A stretch of DNA of 58,319 nt from Streptomyces hyderabadensis (GCF_020404845.1 NZ_JAIOJZ010000050.1:1-58319), one strand, 5' to 3'. Positions 1-7,536 are shown, numbered from the stretch's first letter. Translations and numbers: made by a program. Notes: generated by a model from the sequence alone, not told the origin.

Positions 1-1
1 C

Positions 2-1180
2 CAGGGCTCGGCGGCCGAGCTGATCCGTGCCGTCGCGGGCCACGGGCTGGTCCTGCACACCGGTGGCGAGGCGTCCCTGGCCGAGCCCGCCGCCCTGCTG
101 CACGCGGCGCACGCCCTGGGCCTGCGGGCCTGGGCCGCCGCGCCCGGCCCGCTGGGCCGCGACCGCTTCGCCGCCCTGCTGGGCACCGCGTCGGCCGAGC
201 AGCCCTCCCCGGGGCCGGAGGCCCCCGCCGCGGTCACCGTGACCGGGCTGCTGACCGGCGCCGAGGGTCCCGGGCGGGACGCCGACGGCGCCCTGGACCT
301 CGATCTGCTCGTCGTGCTCGACGCGCCCCAGCTCGACGTCGAGGCGGGGGCCCTGCTCGCCGAGTCACTGCCGGACGGGGCCCGGCTGGTGCTGGCCGGG
401 GACCCGGCGGTGCTCTGGTCGGTGGGCCCCGGGCGGGTCTTCGCGGACCTGCTGGCGGCACGGGTCTGCCCGCAGATCGCCTCGCGGTGCCCGGACCCCG
501 GTCCGCTCGGCGAGCTGGTCTCCGGCATCGGCATCGGTGAGCTGGGGCAGGTGGAGGCACCCGGCAAGGAGGTCGTGATCGTGCCGGTGCGGGACGCGGG
601 CGAGGCCGTGCACCGCACCGTCCAGCTCGTGGCCGACTCGGTGCCGCGCGCGATCGGCGTCCCGGCCGAGGAGACGCAGGTGATCACACCGGGGCACGGC
701 GGTGCCGCGGGCACGCGCGTGCTCAACGCCGCGCTCAAGGAACGCCTCAACCCCGGCCCCGGCCGCTTCGGCGGCTTCGACCCCGGCGACCGGGTGGTGC
801 ACACGCCCGCGCCGGGCCGGGTGCTGCCCGGCCGGGTGGTCACGGCCGACGCCGACGGTCTGCACCTGTCGTGCGCGGGCGAGACCGTGGTCGTGCCCAG
901 GGACCGCGTTGAGGGCTCCGTGCGGCACGGCTGGGCGCTCACCGCCCACCAGGCGCTGGGCGGCCGCTGGCCCGCGGTGGTCGTGGTGCTGCCCGGCGAC
1001 GCCGTGCAGGCCCTCAGCCGCCCCTGGATCTACACGGCCTTCGGCCGGGCCGCCCGGCACCTGTCCGTGGTGCACGGTGTCGAGCAGGCACTCCCCCGCG
1101 CCGTGGCCGACATCCCGGCCAAGCCCCGCACGACCCGCCTGCCGGCGCTGCTGACCCCCCAGGTCCCGGTCACCGACTGA
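2..1180 (+). CDS. RecD-like ATP-dependent DNA helicase, C-terminal part (gene cut by window edge)
   Basis: The reading frame is already open at base 2, so the start and the N-terminal part lie outside the window; about 392 codons remain. The visible part resembles the end of RecD2/UvrD-type helicases. It has a stretch like motif IV-V (VIVPVRDAGEAVHRTVQLV), a small beta-barrel-like segment with FDPGDRVVHTPAPGRVLPG, and near the end LTAHQALGGRWPAVVVVLP, which matches the conserved TxHxxQGxxxxxVVxxLP segment of the UvrD C-terminal domain. The family unwinds DNA 5' to 3' using ATP in the cytoplasm. The Walker A motif, if present, is upstream of the window. An expected KSQG core is replaced by QALGG, so activity cannot be assumed. 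Family call fairly sure, exact name not. Confidence 0.68.
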   Translation, partial: QGSAAELIRAVAGHGLVLHTGGEASLAEPAALLHAAHALGLRAWAAAPGPLGRDRFAALLGTASAEQPSPGPEAPAAVTVTGLLTGAEGPGRDADGALDLDLLVVLDAPQLDVEAGALLAESLPDGARLVLAGDPAVLWSVGPGRVFADLLAARVCPQIASRCPDPGPLGELVSGIGIGELGQVEAPGKEVVIVPVRDAGEAVHRTVQLVADSVPRAIGVPAEETQVITPGHGGAAGTRVLNAALKERLNPGPGRFGGFDPGDRVVHTPAPGRVLPGRVVTADADGLHLSCAGETVVVPRDRVEGSVRHGWALTAHQALGGRWPAVVVVLPGDAVQALSRPWIYTAFGRAARHLSVVHGVEQALPRAVADIPAKPRTTRLPALLTPQVPVTD

Positions 1181-1758
1181 CCGGGACCGCCAGACCCCGA
1201 CCGCAGTCACCCCGCACGACCGGCCGGAGCGACCGCAGAGGCCACCGCCCCGGCGCACCCCACGGGGACCCGAGACCACCGCTCCTGCGCACCCCACGGG
1301 GGCCCGCAGGGGCGGTGGCCCGGCGCACGCCACGGGGGCCGCGGCACCCGGGCACCGTCACAGGGGTCGCAGGGCCCCTCGCCGTCCCAGGGCCGCAAGG
1401 ACCCCCGGCATCTCGAAGGCCGCAGCATCCCGCGCCGCCCCGGGGACGCAACGACCCCGCCGTCTCAGGGGCCCAGCGCCCCGCGGCGCCTCAAAGGCCG
1501 CAGCATCCCGCACCGCTCCCGGGACGCAACGACCCCTGCCGTCTCAGGGCCCCAGCGACCCCCGGCACCTCAAAGGCCGCAGCATCCCGCACCGCTCCCG
1601 GGACACAACGACCCCCGCCGTCTCAGCGGCCCAGCAGCCCGCGCAGTCGAAGGTGCCCGCAGCGCCGGCACACGCCACGCGGTGGGCCACACAGCGCCCC
1701 GCGCCGTCGTGGGGCCCCGGCCCCCGGGGGAACGGCCGGGGCACGCCCGCCCGACCCG
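1181..1758. repeat. Repeat-rich intergenic region with about three 78-79 bp tandem copies
   Basis: This 578-base gap between convergent genes holds no credible gene. Copies of a unit beginning GGCCGCAGCATCCCGC start at 1418, 1496 and 1575, a spacing of 78 and 79 bases. Each copy continues through GGGACGCAACGACCCC and CCGTCTCAG. A more degenerate copy seems to precede them from about 1336. Closer to the helicase gene, a shorter motif GCACCCCACGGGG or similar recurs near 1255, 1288 and 1327. The short reading frames here change frame between copies and look like nothing known. The region may be structured and act as a transcription end for both flanking genes, but I see no classical terminator. 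Confidence 0.7.
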
Positions 1759-2520
1759 TCAGCGGTCCGCCTCCAGCCGCGCGGGTTCACCGTCCTCGTC
1801 GAGGTCCGTGTCCAGGTCCTCGTCCAGCTCCGCGAGGTCGGCGTCGCCGTTCTCGGCGTCGCCGTTCGCGGCGTCGCCGTCGTCGATGTCCTCGTCGTCG
1901 CCGTCGATGTCGTCGTCGAACTCCTCGTCGAAGACCGCGCTGACGTCGAACCGGCAGACCACCCGCTGCGGGTCGACCTGTTCGAAGGGGGCCTCCAGCC
2001 ACTCGCCGGGCTCGGCGCTCTCGTCGGCCGCCGTCACCCAGAGCGTGGAGTCGCCCTCCTCCAGGCCGAACTCCTTGTGCCGGGAGGCGATCTCGTCCGG
2101 CTCGAACTCGCCGAAGAGGAGGCCGAGGGCGCCGTGCACCGTGCCCGAGGCCTCCGTGCCCGGCGCCTCCTCGTCCGCCGCCTCCACCCGCCGGGCCTGG
2201 GCCATCAGCCGCTGCGGCTCCGCCACGGCGTAGTCGCGGCGGATCAGGACGCTCAGCGCGCTGGGTTCCTCGGGGCCCGTGTACGGCGGCAGCGTGTCCT
2301 CGCCGGGGATCTCGAAGGGTGTGACCTCGTCGTACCGGTCGTAGAGCAGTTCGTCGTACGCCTCCGCGGCCGCGGCCAGCTCGTTGAACGCGTCGTAGAC
2401 GGCCGGGTCTTCCTCTCCCGACCGGCGTTCGACCGCGGACAGGTGGCGGTCGAGCGCGGTCTTGACCGCCTCGGCGGCGGCGCGTACCTCGGCAGCGGTG
2501 GGCTGCGCAGCATCAGACAT
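1759..2520 (-). CDS. Conserved protein of unknown function with very acidic C-terminus
   Basis: This is a 253-residue cytoplasmic protein of no family I recognise. The N-terminal two thirds (about residues 1-190) look globular and helical, and the last 60 residues are an acidic tail rich in Asp and Glu with short NGDA and DEDLD repeats, encoded by repetitive GTC/CTC-rich DNA at about 1800-1925. I chose the start MSDAAQPTAAE at 2520 rather than an in-frame ATG 13 codons upstream. A TAGCGT box on the minus strand (2533-2528) sits seven bases before it, which fits a leaderless transcript. It is divergent from the DUF5703 gene, with only 47 bases between the two start codons. No signal peptide or membrane segment is seen. 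Confidence 0.75.
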   Translation of the reverse strand: MSDAAQPTAAEVRAAAEAVKTALDRHLSAVERRSGEEDPAVYDAFNELAAAAEAYDELLYDRYDEVTPFEIPGEDTLPPYTGPEEPSALSVLIRRDYAVAEPQRLMAQARRVEAADEEAPGTEASGTVHGALGLLFGEFEPDEIASRHKEFGLEEGDSTLWVTAADESAEPGEWLEAPFEQVDPQRVVCRFDVSAVFDEEFDDDIDGDDEDIDDGDAANGDAENGDADLAELDEDLDTDLDEDGEPARLEADR

Positions 2521-2527
2521 AGTGCAG

Positions 2528-2533
2528 ACGCTA
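2528..2533 (-). promoter_or_regulatory. Candidate -10 box of a leaderless promoter
   Basis: The minus strand reads TAGCGT followed by seven bases and then the ATG at 2520. This matches the TANNNT -10 pattern of the main Streptomyces sigma factor at the spacing that puts the transcript start on the start codon. Confidence 0.4.
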
Positions 2534-2567
2534 TCCGTACCGGGCCCCAGCCCGCACAATAGATTCG

Positions 2568-2756
2568 ATGCCGGAATACGAATTTGTCGATGTGTACCTA
2601 CCGCGCGGGGTCACCCGCAAGGAGGCGACACGTCAGCTGACGGACCATGCCGAGTACGGACACTGGGAGTTGTACCGCCTGACCCTGCTGCGCGACGGCA
2701 GCCGCAAGGTGCGGTTGCGGCGGCGGATCATCCGCCAGGTGCGCGCCACCTGGTGA
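2568..2756 (+). CDS. DUF5703 family small protein
   Basis: This 62-residue basic protein matches my memory of the actinobacterial DUF5703 family over its full length. It starts with MPEYEFVDVYLPRGVTRKEA and ends with an Arg-rich stretch (KVRLRRRIIRQVRATW). It has no signal peptide, membrane helix or known catalytic motif, and its function is unknown. The start is well placed: only 47 bases separate it from the divergent acidic-protein gene, and the weak box CACAAT lies seven bases upstream of the ATG, so the transcript may be leaderless. It is followed by a hairpin separating it from the convergent chaplin gene. Confidence 0.8.
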   Translation: MPEYEFVDVYLPRGVTRKEATRQLTDHAEYGHWELYRLTLLRDGSRKVRLRRRIIRQVRATW

Positions 2757-2771
2757 CGGAGGTGGAAACGG

Positions 2772-2799
2772 AGCGGGCCCCGCCGGTGCGGAGCCCGCT
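2772..2799. terminator. Hairpin between convergent DUF5703 and chpC genes
   Basis: AGCGGGC (2772-2778) pairs with GCCCGCT (2793-2799), with further CCGC/GCGG pairing inside. It lies between two gene ends and could stop transcription from both sides. There is no T tract. Confidence 0.5.
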
Positions 2800-2820
2800 G
2801 CATGTGCCGCCGCGCCCGTC

Positions 2821-3582
2821 TCAGGCCGAGGCGCGCGCCTTGCGGTAGAGCACCGTGCCCGCGAGCAGCGCGCCGGCGCCGACCGGCAGGGCCAGTCCCA
2901 GCGGCAGGTCGCTGCCGGTCTCGGCGAGCGCCACGTCGCCGCGGGGCTGGTCGACGGTCTGGGTGCCGGGCCGGCTGCGGTCCGTGGAGTCGTCCGGCGT
3001 CTCGTCGTCCGGAGCGGACGGCTTGTCCGGTGTGTCGGGGTTGCCGGGATTGCCGGGGTTGTTCGGCTCGCCGGGAGGCGTCTCGTGGTCGCCGGGAGGC
3101 GTCGAGTGGCCCCCGTCACCCCCGTTGCCGCAGTCGTTTCCGGTGGTGGGGTTGAGGGCACCGACGACGTCGATGCTGTTGCCGCACACGTTCACCGGCA
3201 CCTCGATCGGCACCTCGACGTGGTTGCCGGAGGCGACCCCCGGCGAGTCCGTGGCGTGGCCGCCCGCGTGGGAGCCGCCGTGCGAGCCGCCCTCGCTCCC
3301 GGAGCCGCCGTGTCCGCCGTGTCCCCCGGAGGCACCGCCGCCCTTGTTGGCGCACGCGTTGCCCATCGCCGGGTTGAGGATGCCGACCACGTCCACCGTG
3401 TTGCCGCAGACGTTCACCGGCACGTGCACCGGGGCCTGCACCGTGTTGCCGGACGCCACGCCGGGCGAACCCGAACTGGAGCCGTGCGCGCCCGAGTCCG
3501 CGTGGGCGGCACCGCCCGCGGCGGCGAGCACGCCGGTGGCCGCCGCCATCGTCATCAGGCCCTTGCGGGTGACCTGTCGCAT
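2821..3582 (-). CDS. chpC: Long chaplin, cell-wall anchored (ChpC-like)
   Basis: Chaplins are secreted amphipathic proteins that coat aerial hyphae and spores of Streptomyces with an amyloid-like hydrophobic layer. This 253-residue protein has a Sec signal peptide ending near AAHADSG (about residue 29) and two chaplin domains (about 40-80 and 113-150). Each carries the pattern SPGVASGN...VPVNVCGN...VVG.LNP..GN.C with two cysteines. A Gly/His/Ser linker separates the domains. A Pro/Asp/Thr-rich wall-spanning stretch follows, then the sortase signal LAETG, a hydrophobic segment (about 224-246) and the basic tail RKARASA. LAxTG is the signal used by class E sortases. It is followed upstream on the same strand by the short chaplin gene, with 178 bases between them, so the two may be separately transcribed. 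The pair of one long and one short chaplin is the arrangement I remember for chpC-chpH. Confidence 0.93.
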   Translation of the reverse strand: MRQVTRKGLMTMAAATGVLAAAGGAAHADSGAHGSSSGSPGVASGNTVQAPVHVPVNVCGNTVDVVGILNPAMGNACANKGGGASGGHGGHGGSGSEGGSHGGSHAGGHATDSPGVASGNHVEVPIEVPVNVCGNSIDVVGALNPTTGNDCGNGGDGGHSTPPGDHETPPGEPNNPGNPGNPDTPDKPSAPDDETPDDSTDRSRPGTQTVDQPRGDVALAETGSDLPLGLALPVGAGALLAGTVLYRKARASA

Positions 3583-3692
3583 TTCCTGAATCCCTGCCTT
3601 GTCCTGGTCCCGTGGTACCGAGATTGCCGAGAGTGCCGGAATTCCGGCCTTGCCGTCGTCCTCCCGCCTCGAATGTCCCCCGAAAGGCCGTC

Positions 3693-3725
3693 GGCCCCGG
3701 AGCGCATGGCGTGCACTCCGGGGCC
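3693..3725 (-). terminator. Terminator hairpin downstream of chpH
   Basis: A perfect 10-bp stem GGCCCCGGAG (3693-3702) / CTCCGGGGCC (3716-3725) with a 13-base loop lies 35 bases after the chpH stop codon. It probably ends the short chaplin transcript and keeps it separate from chpC. Confidence 0.65.
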
Positions 3726-3760
3726 GGCGGAATCAGACCCTCACGGGGCGGGGCACAACG

Positions 3761-3994
3761 TCACTTGTTGATGCAGACGTTGCCGAAGGCGGGGTTCAGC
3801 AGACCGATCACGGAGATCGTGTTGCCGCAGACGTTCACCGGCACGTGCACGGGGACCTGAACGACGTTGCCGGAAAGGACGCCGGGCGAGTGCACGGCGG
3901 CACCCTGGGCACCGGAGTCGGCGACGGCCATGCCCGCGCCCGCGAGAACCAGACCACCGGTGGCTGCCGCTGCGGCGACGACCTTCTTGAGCAT
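3761..3994 (-). CDS. chpH: Short chaplin (ChpH-like)
   Basis: This 77-residue protein is a short chaplin, the secreted and self-assembling form without a wall anchor. Residues 1 to about 26 form a signal peptide (MLKKVVAAAAATGGLVLAGA, cleaved near AVADSG). The rest is one chaplin domain with SPGVLSGN, VPVHVPVNVCGN, ISVIGLLNPAFGN and the final VCINK, including the two conserved cysteines. The length equals that of known short chaplins. A strong Shine-Dalgarno site, AGGAGG, precedes the ATG with correct spacing. The region upstream (3995-4125) has an inverted repeat GCGATC/GATCGC (4016-4021 and 4033-4038). I could not identify a BldN-type promoter with confidence. ChpH and ChpE are the most conserved chaplins, and this sequence fits ChpH because of its chpC neighbour. 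Confidence 0.94.
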   Translation of the reverse strand: MLKKVVAAAAATGGLVLAGAGMAVADSGAQGAAVHSPGVLSGNVVQVPVHVPVNVCGNTISVIGLLNPAFGNVCINK

Positions 3995-4125
3995 TGTTCC
4001 TCCTAGTTGGCAAACGCGATCCCAAAATTGCCGATCGCATCACCTGTAACGAGGAGGGAGTAATGAGGCTACGAGCTTATGAGCGCATTCACTCGTCCCG
4101 GTCGCCTCCCGTACGCACGGGCGAA

Positions 4126-5451
4126 TCAGGACGCGTCGATGAAGCGGTCGAGCACCCGCACGCCGAACCGGAGTCCCTCCACCGGCACCCGCTCGTCGAC
4201 ACCGTGGAACATGCCCGCGAAGTCCAGCTCGGGCGGCAGCTTGAGCGGCGCGAAGCCGAAGCCCCGGATGCCGAGTTCGTCGAAGGACTTGGCGTCCGTG
4301 CCGCCGGAGAGCATGTAGGGGATCGCCTTCGCGGCCGGGTCCTCGGCCACCAGGGCGGACTGCATCGCGTCGACCAGCGCCCCGTCGAAGGTGGTCTCGA
4401 CGGCCTTGTTGGCGTGCACGTCCTCGCGCCGCACGAGCGGTCCGAGGATCCGGTCGACGTCGGCGAGGAACTCCTCCTCGTACCCGGGCAGGAAACGCCC
4501 GTCGACGTGCGCGGTGGCCTCGCCGGGGATGACGTTGACCTTGTAACCCGCGCCCAGCTGGGTGGGGTTGGCGGTGTTGCTCAGGGTCGCGCCGATGAGC
4601 TTGGCGATGCCGCCGAGCTTGGCGAGGGTGCCCTCCATGTCCTCCGGGTCCAGCTCGGTGCCGAGCGCGTCGCCCAGTTCGTCGAGGAAGGCCCGGGTCG
4701 TCTTGGTGACGCGGACCGGGAACTTGTGCCGGCCCAGGCGCGCGACGGCCTCGGACAGCTCGGTGATGGCGTTGTCGCGGTGGATCATCGACCCGTGCCC
4801 CGCGGTGCCGGCCACCGTCAGCTTCATCCAGTGGATGCCCTTCTCGGCCGTCTGGATCAGGTACAGGCGGCGCTGCTCGTTCACGGTGAAGGAGAAGCCG
4901 CCCACCTCGCTGATCGCCTCGGTGACGCCCTCGAAGAGGTCGGGGTGGTGGTCCACGAGGTGCCGGGCGCCGTACGTGCCGCCCGCCTCCTCGTCGGCGA
5001 GGAACGCCAGCACGATGTCCCGCGGGGGCTTGCGCCCGCTGCGCAGCCGGTCACGGACGACCGCGAGGGTCATCGCGTCCATGTCCTTCATGTCGACGGC
5101 ACCGCGCCCCCACACGCAGCCGTCGGCGACCTCCCCGGAGAAGGGGTGGTGGGTCCAGTCGTCCGCGTTGGCCGGGACCACGTCGGTGTGGCCGTGGATG
5201 AGCAGCGCCGGCCGGGACGGGTCCTCGCCCTCGATCCGGGCCACCGTGGAGGCGCGTCCGGGGTGGGACTCGAAGATCTTCGGTTCGAGTCCCACCTCGG
5301 CGAGCTTCTCGGCGACGTACTCGGCGGCCTTGCGCTCGCCCGGCCCCGAGTGGTCGCCGTAGTTGCTGGTGTCGATTTGGATCAGCTCGCGGCAGAGGTC
5401 GACGACCTCGTCCTCGCCGGTGACGCTCCTGGCCGTGCCCGAGTCGCTCAC
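4126..5451 (-). CDS. M20 family metallopeptidase (ArgE/DapE/carboxypeptidase type)
   Basis: This 441-residue protein is a cytoplasmic M20 zinc hydrolase, the group that contains acetylornithine and succinyl-diaminopimelate deacylases and small dipeptidases. The metal site is complete. It has LLIHGHTDVVPA (first His and Asp of the site, about residues 83-94), WGRGAVDMKD with the bridging Asp (about 113-122), FLADEEAGG with the catalytic Glu and metal Glu (about 150-158), and a final His in MFHGVDERV. The dimerisation (lid) domain is in the middle, with TAGHGSMIHRDNAI. The GTG start at 5451 has a Shine-Dalgarno GGGAGGA nine bases upstream. It is transcribed towards the chaplin genes but is probably independent of them. 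The substrate cannot be told from sequence; in actinobacteria this clade is often annotated simply as M20/M25/M40 hydrolase. Confidence 0.9.
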   Translation of the reverse strand: MSDSGTARSVTGEDEVVDLCRELIQIDTSNYGDHSGPGERKAAEYVAEKLAEVGLEPKIFESHPGRASTVARIEGEDPSRPALLIHGHTDVVPANADDWTHHPFSGEVADGCVWGRGAVDMKDMDAMTLAVVRDRLRSGRKPPRDIVLAFLADEEAGGTYGARHLVDHHPDLFEGVTEAISEVGGFSFTVNEQRRLYLIQTAEKGIHWMKLTVAGTAGHGSMIHRDNAITELSEAVARLGRHKFPVRVTKTTRAFLDELGDALGTELDPEDMEGTLAKLGGIAKLIGATLSNTANPTQLGAGYKVNVIPGEATAHVDGRFLPGYEEEFLADVDRILGPLVRREDVHANKAVETTFDGALVDAMQSALVAEDPAAKAIPYMLSGGTDAKSFDELGIRGFGFAPLKLPPELDFAGMFHGVDERVPVEGLRFGVRVLDRFIDAS

Positions 5452-5521
5452 GTGGTTCCTCCCGCTGTCACTGCTGGTGGGTCCCCCTCATCCTCCCCCT
5501 CACCCCGTCCGGGCCCAAGGA

Positions 5522-5539
5522 GGGGTGATCGGCCACCCC
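5522..5539. other. Small hairpin upstream of the tRNA-Leu gene
   Basis: GGGGTG (5522-5527) pairs with CACCCC (5534-5539) around a six-base loop. It lies between the divergent M20 gene and the tRNA gene. A possible tRNA -10 box, TAATGT at 5551-5556, is just downstream. The role of the hairpin is unknown. Confidence 0.3.
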
Positions 5540-5598
5540 GGAAAGCCTGGTAATGTTTACGTCGTCGCCGCGGGAGAAACCCACGCGACAGACACCTA

Positions 5599-5686
5599 GT
5601 CCGGGTGGCGGAATGGCAGACGCGCTAGCTTGAGGTGCTAGTGCCCTTTATCGGGCGTGGGGGTTCAAGTCCCCCCTCGGACACCA
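5599..5686 (+). tRNA. tRNA-Leu (anticodon GAG)
   Basis: The sequence folds as a class II tRNA. The acceptor stem is GTCCGGG/CTCGGAC with one G-T pair. The anticodon stem is CTAGC/GCTAG around the loop TTGAGGT, giving anticodon GAG for CUC/CUU codons. A long variable arm follows (TGCCC/GGGCG), then a T arm GGGGG-TTCAAGT-CCCCC. The discriminator base is A (5683), and CCA is encoded at 5684-5686. The 3' end carries no integrase gene or duplicated segment, so it does not look like a used attachment site. Confidence 0.97.
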
Positions 5687-5692
5687 GCTGAG

Positions 5693-5715
5693 ACCCCTGC
5701 CGAGCAGGGGTTTTC
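5693..5715 (+). terminator. Rho-independent terminator after tRNA-Leu
   Basis: A perfect 8-bp stem ACCCCTGC (5693-5700) / GCAGGGGT (5704-5711) with loop CGA is followed by a T-rich run TTTTCTGCTTTT. It is a classical intrinsic terminator, placed seven bases after the tRNA CCA end. Confidence 0.9.
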
Positions 5716-5745
5716 TGCTTTTCCGGGACAGTGTCCTCGACCACC

Positions 5746-5751
5746 TACAGT
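5746..5751 (+). promoter_or_regulatory. Candidate -10 box of a leaderless promoter
   Basis: TACAGT lies exactly seven bases before the ATG at 5759, which fits a leaderless transcript for the YchJ-like gene immediately after the tRNA terminator. Confidence 0.45.
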
Positions 5752-5758
5752 GGTCGCC

Positions 5759-6133
5759 ATGACCACCCCTCCCTGCCCCTGCGGGCGGCCCGAGCCGTAC
5801 GAGCGGTGCTGCGGCCGTTTCCATGCCGGGACTGCCGCCGCCCCGACCGCCGAGGCCCTGATGCGTTCGCGCTACAGCGCCTTCGTGAAGGGGGACGCGG
5901 GCTATCTGCTGCGCACCTGGCACCCGCGGACACGGCCGGCGCGGCTCGATCTCGACCCGGGCATGCGGTGGACCGGCCTGGAGATCCTGGACACGGCCGA
6001 CGGCTCCGCCTTCCACGCCACCGGGACCGTGACGTTCCGGGCGTCCTACCGGGGTGGCTCGCTGCACGAGCGGAGCCGGTTCGAGCGGGTGGACGGGGCG
6101 TGGGTGTACGTGGACGGGGAGTTCCTCGCGTAG
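5759..6133 (+). CDS. YchJ-like (UPF0225) SEC-C motif protein
   Basis: This 124-residue cytoplasmic protein belongs to the YchJ/UPF0225 family of unknown function. The N-terminus PPCPCGRPEPYERCCGRFHAG carries the family's cysteine pattern CPCG...CCG.FH, a likely zinc site related to the SEC-C motif. It is followed by TAEALMRSRYSAFVKGDAGYLLRTWHP, the family signature, and an NTF2-like C-terminal half with VTFRASYRGG..HERSRFER.DG.W.Y.DG. Known YchJ proteins are about 120-150 residues, so this one is complete. The start at 5759 fits the family N-terminus, and the in-frame codons further upstream belong to the tRNA and terminator. It appears to be a single-gene unit. Confidence 0.88.
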   Translation: MTTPPCPCGRPEPYERCCGRFHAGTAAAPTAEALMRSRYSAFVKGDAGYLLRTWHPRTRPARLDLDPGMRWTGLEILDTADGSAFHATGTVTFRASYRGGSLHERSRFERVDGAWVYVDGEFLA

Positions 6134-6169
6134 CACCCCGGCACGCAGGACGCCCGGCGGGTCCGTGGG

Positions 6170-6871
6170 CTACGGCGCCAGGATGTCCAGCTCCTGGAGC
6201 GCGCCCTCCGTGATCTCCCGGGTGAGCCGCTCCGCGCGCTCGGCGTCGCGGGCCCGGACCGCCTCGGCGACCTGGACGTGCAGGGTGACGGCGGCCGGGT
6301 CGGGGTCCTCGAACATCACGTCGTGGTGGGTGCGGCCGGCCAGGACCTCGGCGACGACGCCGCCTAGGCGGGCGAACATCTCGTTGCCGGAGGCGGTGAG
6401 GATGACGCGGTGGAAGGCCACGTCGTGGAAGAGGTACTCCTCCAGGCGGTGACCGCGTGAGTTGGCGACCATGCCGAGCGCGCACTCGGTCAGCTCGGCG
6501 CACTGCTCCGCCGTGGCGTGCCGGGCGGCCAGGCCCGCCGCGACCGGTTCGACGGCCGACCTCAGCACGGTCAGGGAGCGCAGTTGCCGGGGGCGTTCGG
6601 AGCCGGCCAGGCGCCAGCGGATGACCTGGGGGTCGTAGACGTTCCACTCGCACTCGGGCAGGACGGTGACGCCGACGCGGCGGCGCGACTCGACGAGGTG
6701 CATGGACTCCAGCACCCGGACCGCCTCCCGCATCACCGAGCGCGACACCTCGAAACGCTGGGCCAGCTCGTCCGTGCGCAGCACGCTGCCCGCGGGGTAT
6801 TCGCCCGCTGTGATCGCGGGGCCGAGGGTGTCCAGTACGCGGCCGTGCAGCCCCCGGCCCGGTGTGCTCAT
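6170..6871 (-). CDS. gntR: GntR/FadR-type (FCD) repressor of the gluconate genes
   Basis: This 233-residue transcription factor has an N-terminal winged helix (about residues 10-75, with LRTDELAQRFEVSRSVMREAVRVLESMHLV) and a C-terminal all-helical FCD ligand domain (about 90-225). The FCD domain includes the Asp/His-containing stretch FHDVAFHRVILTASGN, which binds a metal and the sugar-acid effector in this subfamily. It is divergent from gntK, with 137 bases between the start codons, and the shared region holds GTC-N-GAC type sites typical of the family. It is most likely a repressor released by gluconate or a phosphorylated derivative. Assignment to the gluconate genes rests on position. 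DNA-binding family is certain, the effector is inferred. Confidence 0.88.
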   Translation of the reverse strand: MSTPGRGLHGRVLDTLGPAITAGEYPAGSVLRTDELAQRFEVSRSVMREAVRVLESMHLVESRRRVGVTVLPECEWNVYDPQVIRWRLAGSERPRQLRSLTVLRSAVEPVAAGLAARHATAEQCAELTECALGMVANSRGHRLEEYLFHDVAFHRVILTASGNEMFARLGGVVAEVLAGRTHHDVMFEDPDPAAVTLHVQVAEAVRARDAERAERLTREITEGALQELDILAP

Positions 6872-6905
6872 GCACTCAGCGTACGGGGCACGTCACCGGA
6901 ATAAA

Positions 6906-6983
6906 AAGTCAGACTTATATGTCACAGACTCTTGAAGTCGTCGTACCTAATGAGTTTCAGTTACGTCGACATCAGGTGTCGAC
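6906..6983. promoter_or_regulatory. Candidate GntR operator cluster in the gntR-gntK intergenic region
   Basis: The perfect 11-bp palindrome AAGTC-A-GACTT lies at 6906-6916. Further matches to the FadR-subfamily consensus GTM-N(0-1)-KAC are GTCGTAC at 6940-6946 and two GTCGAC sites at 6965-6970 and 6978-6983. Several sites across one divergent promoter region suggest control of both gntR and gntK by the adjacent GntR protein. Confidence 0.55.
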
Positions 6984-7008
6984 GAAGACAGCAGACAGCG
7001 AGAGTGCG

Positions 7009-7536
7009 ATGCAGCAACTGCACACCCCCCACGTGGTCGTGGTCATGGGCGTCGCGGGCACCGGGAAGACCACCATCGGTCCCCTGCTCGCGGCCCGGCT
7101 CGGCGTTCCCTACGCCGAGGGCGACGACTTCCACCCCCCGGCCAACATCGCCAAGATGACGGCCGGCACCCCGCTCACCGACGAGGACCGCTGGCCCTGG
7201 CTGGACGCCATCGGCGGCTGGGCGCACGGGCGTGCCGGGCTCGGTGGGGTGGTGAGCAGTTCGGCGCTGAAGCGGTCGTACCGCGACCGGCTGCGGGCCG
7301 CCGCTCCCGGTGTCGTCTTCGTGCATCTCACGGGCAGCCGTGAGCTGATCGAGGACCGGATGTCGCACCGGCAGGGCCACTTCATGCCGACGGCACTGCT
7401 CGACTCCCAGTTCGCCACGCTCCAGCCCCTGGAGCCGGACGAGGCGGGAGTCGCCGTGGACGTCGCCGGCACGCCCGAGGAGATCACCGAACGGGCGGTC
7501 GACGCCCTGCGGGGACTTCCCGAGCCGGTCCAGTAA
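7009..7536 (+). CDS. gntK: Gluconokinase
   Basis: This 175-residue kinase phosphorylates D-gluconate with ATP to 6-phosphogluconate, which feeds the pentose phosphate pathway. The P-loop GVAGTGKTT is at residues 14-22. It is followed by the family motifs YAEGDDFHPPANIAKMTAGTPLTDEDRWPWL (about 37-67), the SSALKRSYRD segment that binds substrate, and HRQGHFMP. Length and motif order equal those of bacterial GntK/IdnK. I chose the ATG at 7009 because the conserved beta strand HVVVVMGVAG starts eight residues later. The in-frame codons upstream run through the operator region. It is the first gene of the gluconate/idonate operon, followed by the permease gene after 91 bases. Confidence 0.93.
   Translation: MQQLHTPHVVVVMGVAGTGKTTIGPLLAARLGVPYAEGDDFHPPANIAKMTAGTPLTDEDRWPWLDAIGGWAHGRAGLGGVVSSSALKRSYRDRLRAAAPGVVFVHLTGSRELIEDRMSHRQGHFMPTALLDSQFATLQPLEPDEAGVAVDVAGTPEEITERAVDALRGLPEPVQ

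Noticed and set aside
239..1180. Complete gene starting at the ATG-like start at 239
   Set aside because: The same frame is open to base 2 and the upstream sequence continues as normal protein, so the gene is cut by the window edge.
3994..5553. 519-codon plus-strand frame antisense to the M20 peptidase
   Set aside because: It is the mirror frame of a well-supported enzyme; its residues follow the antisense codon pattern of high-G+C genes. Only the strong ribosome-binding site at its start is kept as a finding.
5599..5686. tRNA-Leu as an integration site of a genomic island
   Set aside because: No integrase gene, no duplicated tRNA 3' end and no change in base composition nearby.
6518..6904. 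128-codon plus-strand frame antisense to gntR
   Set aside because: No ribosome-binding site or known motif; it is a mirror frame of the regulator gene.
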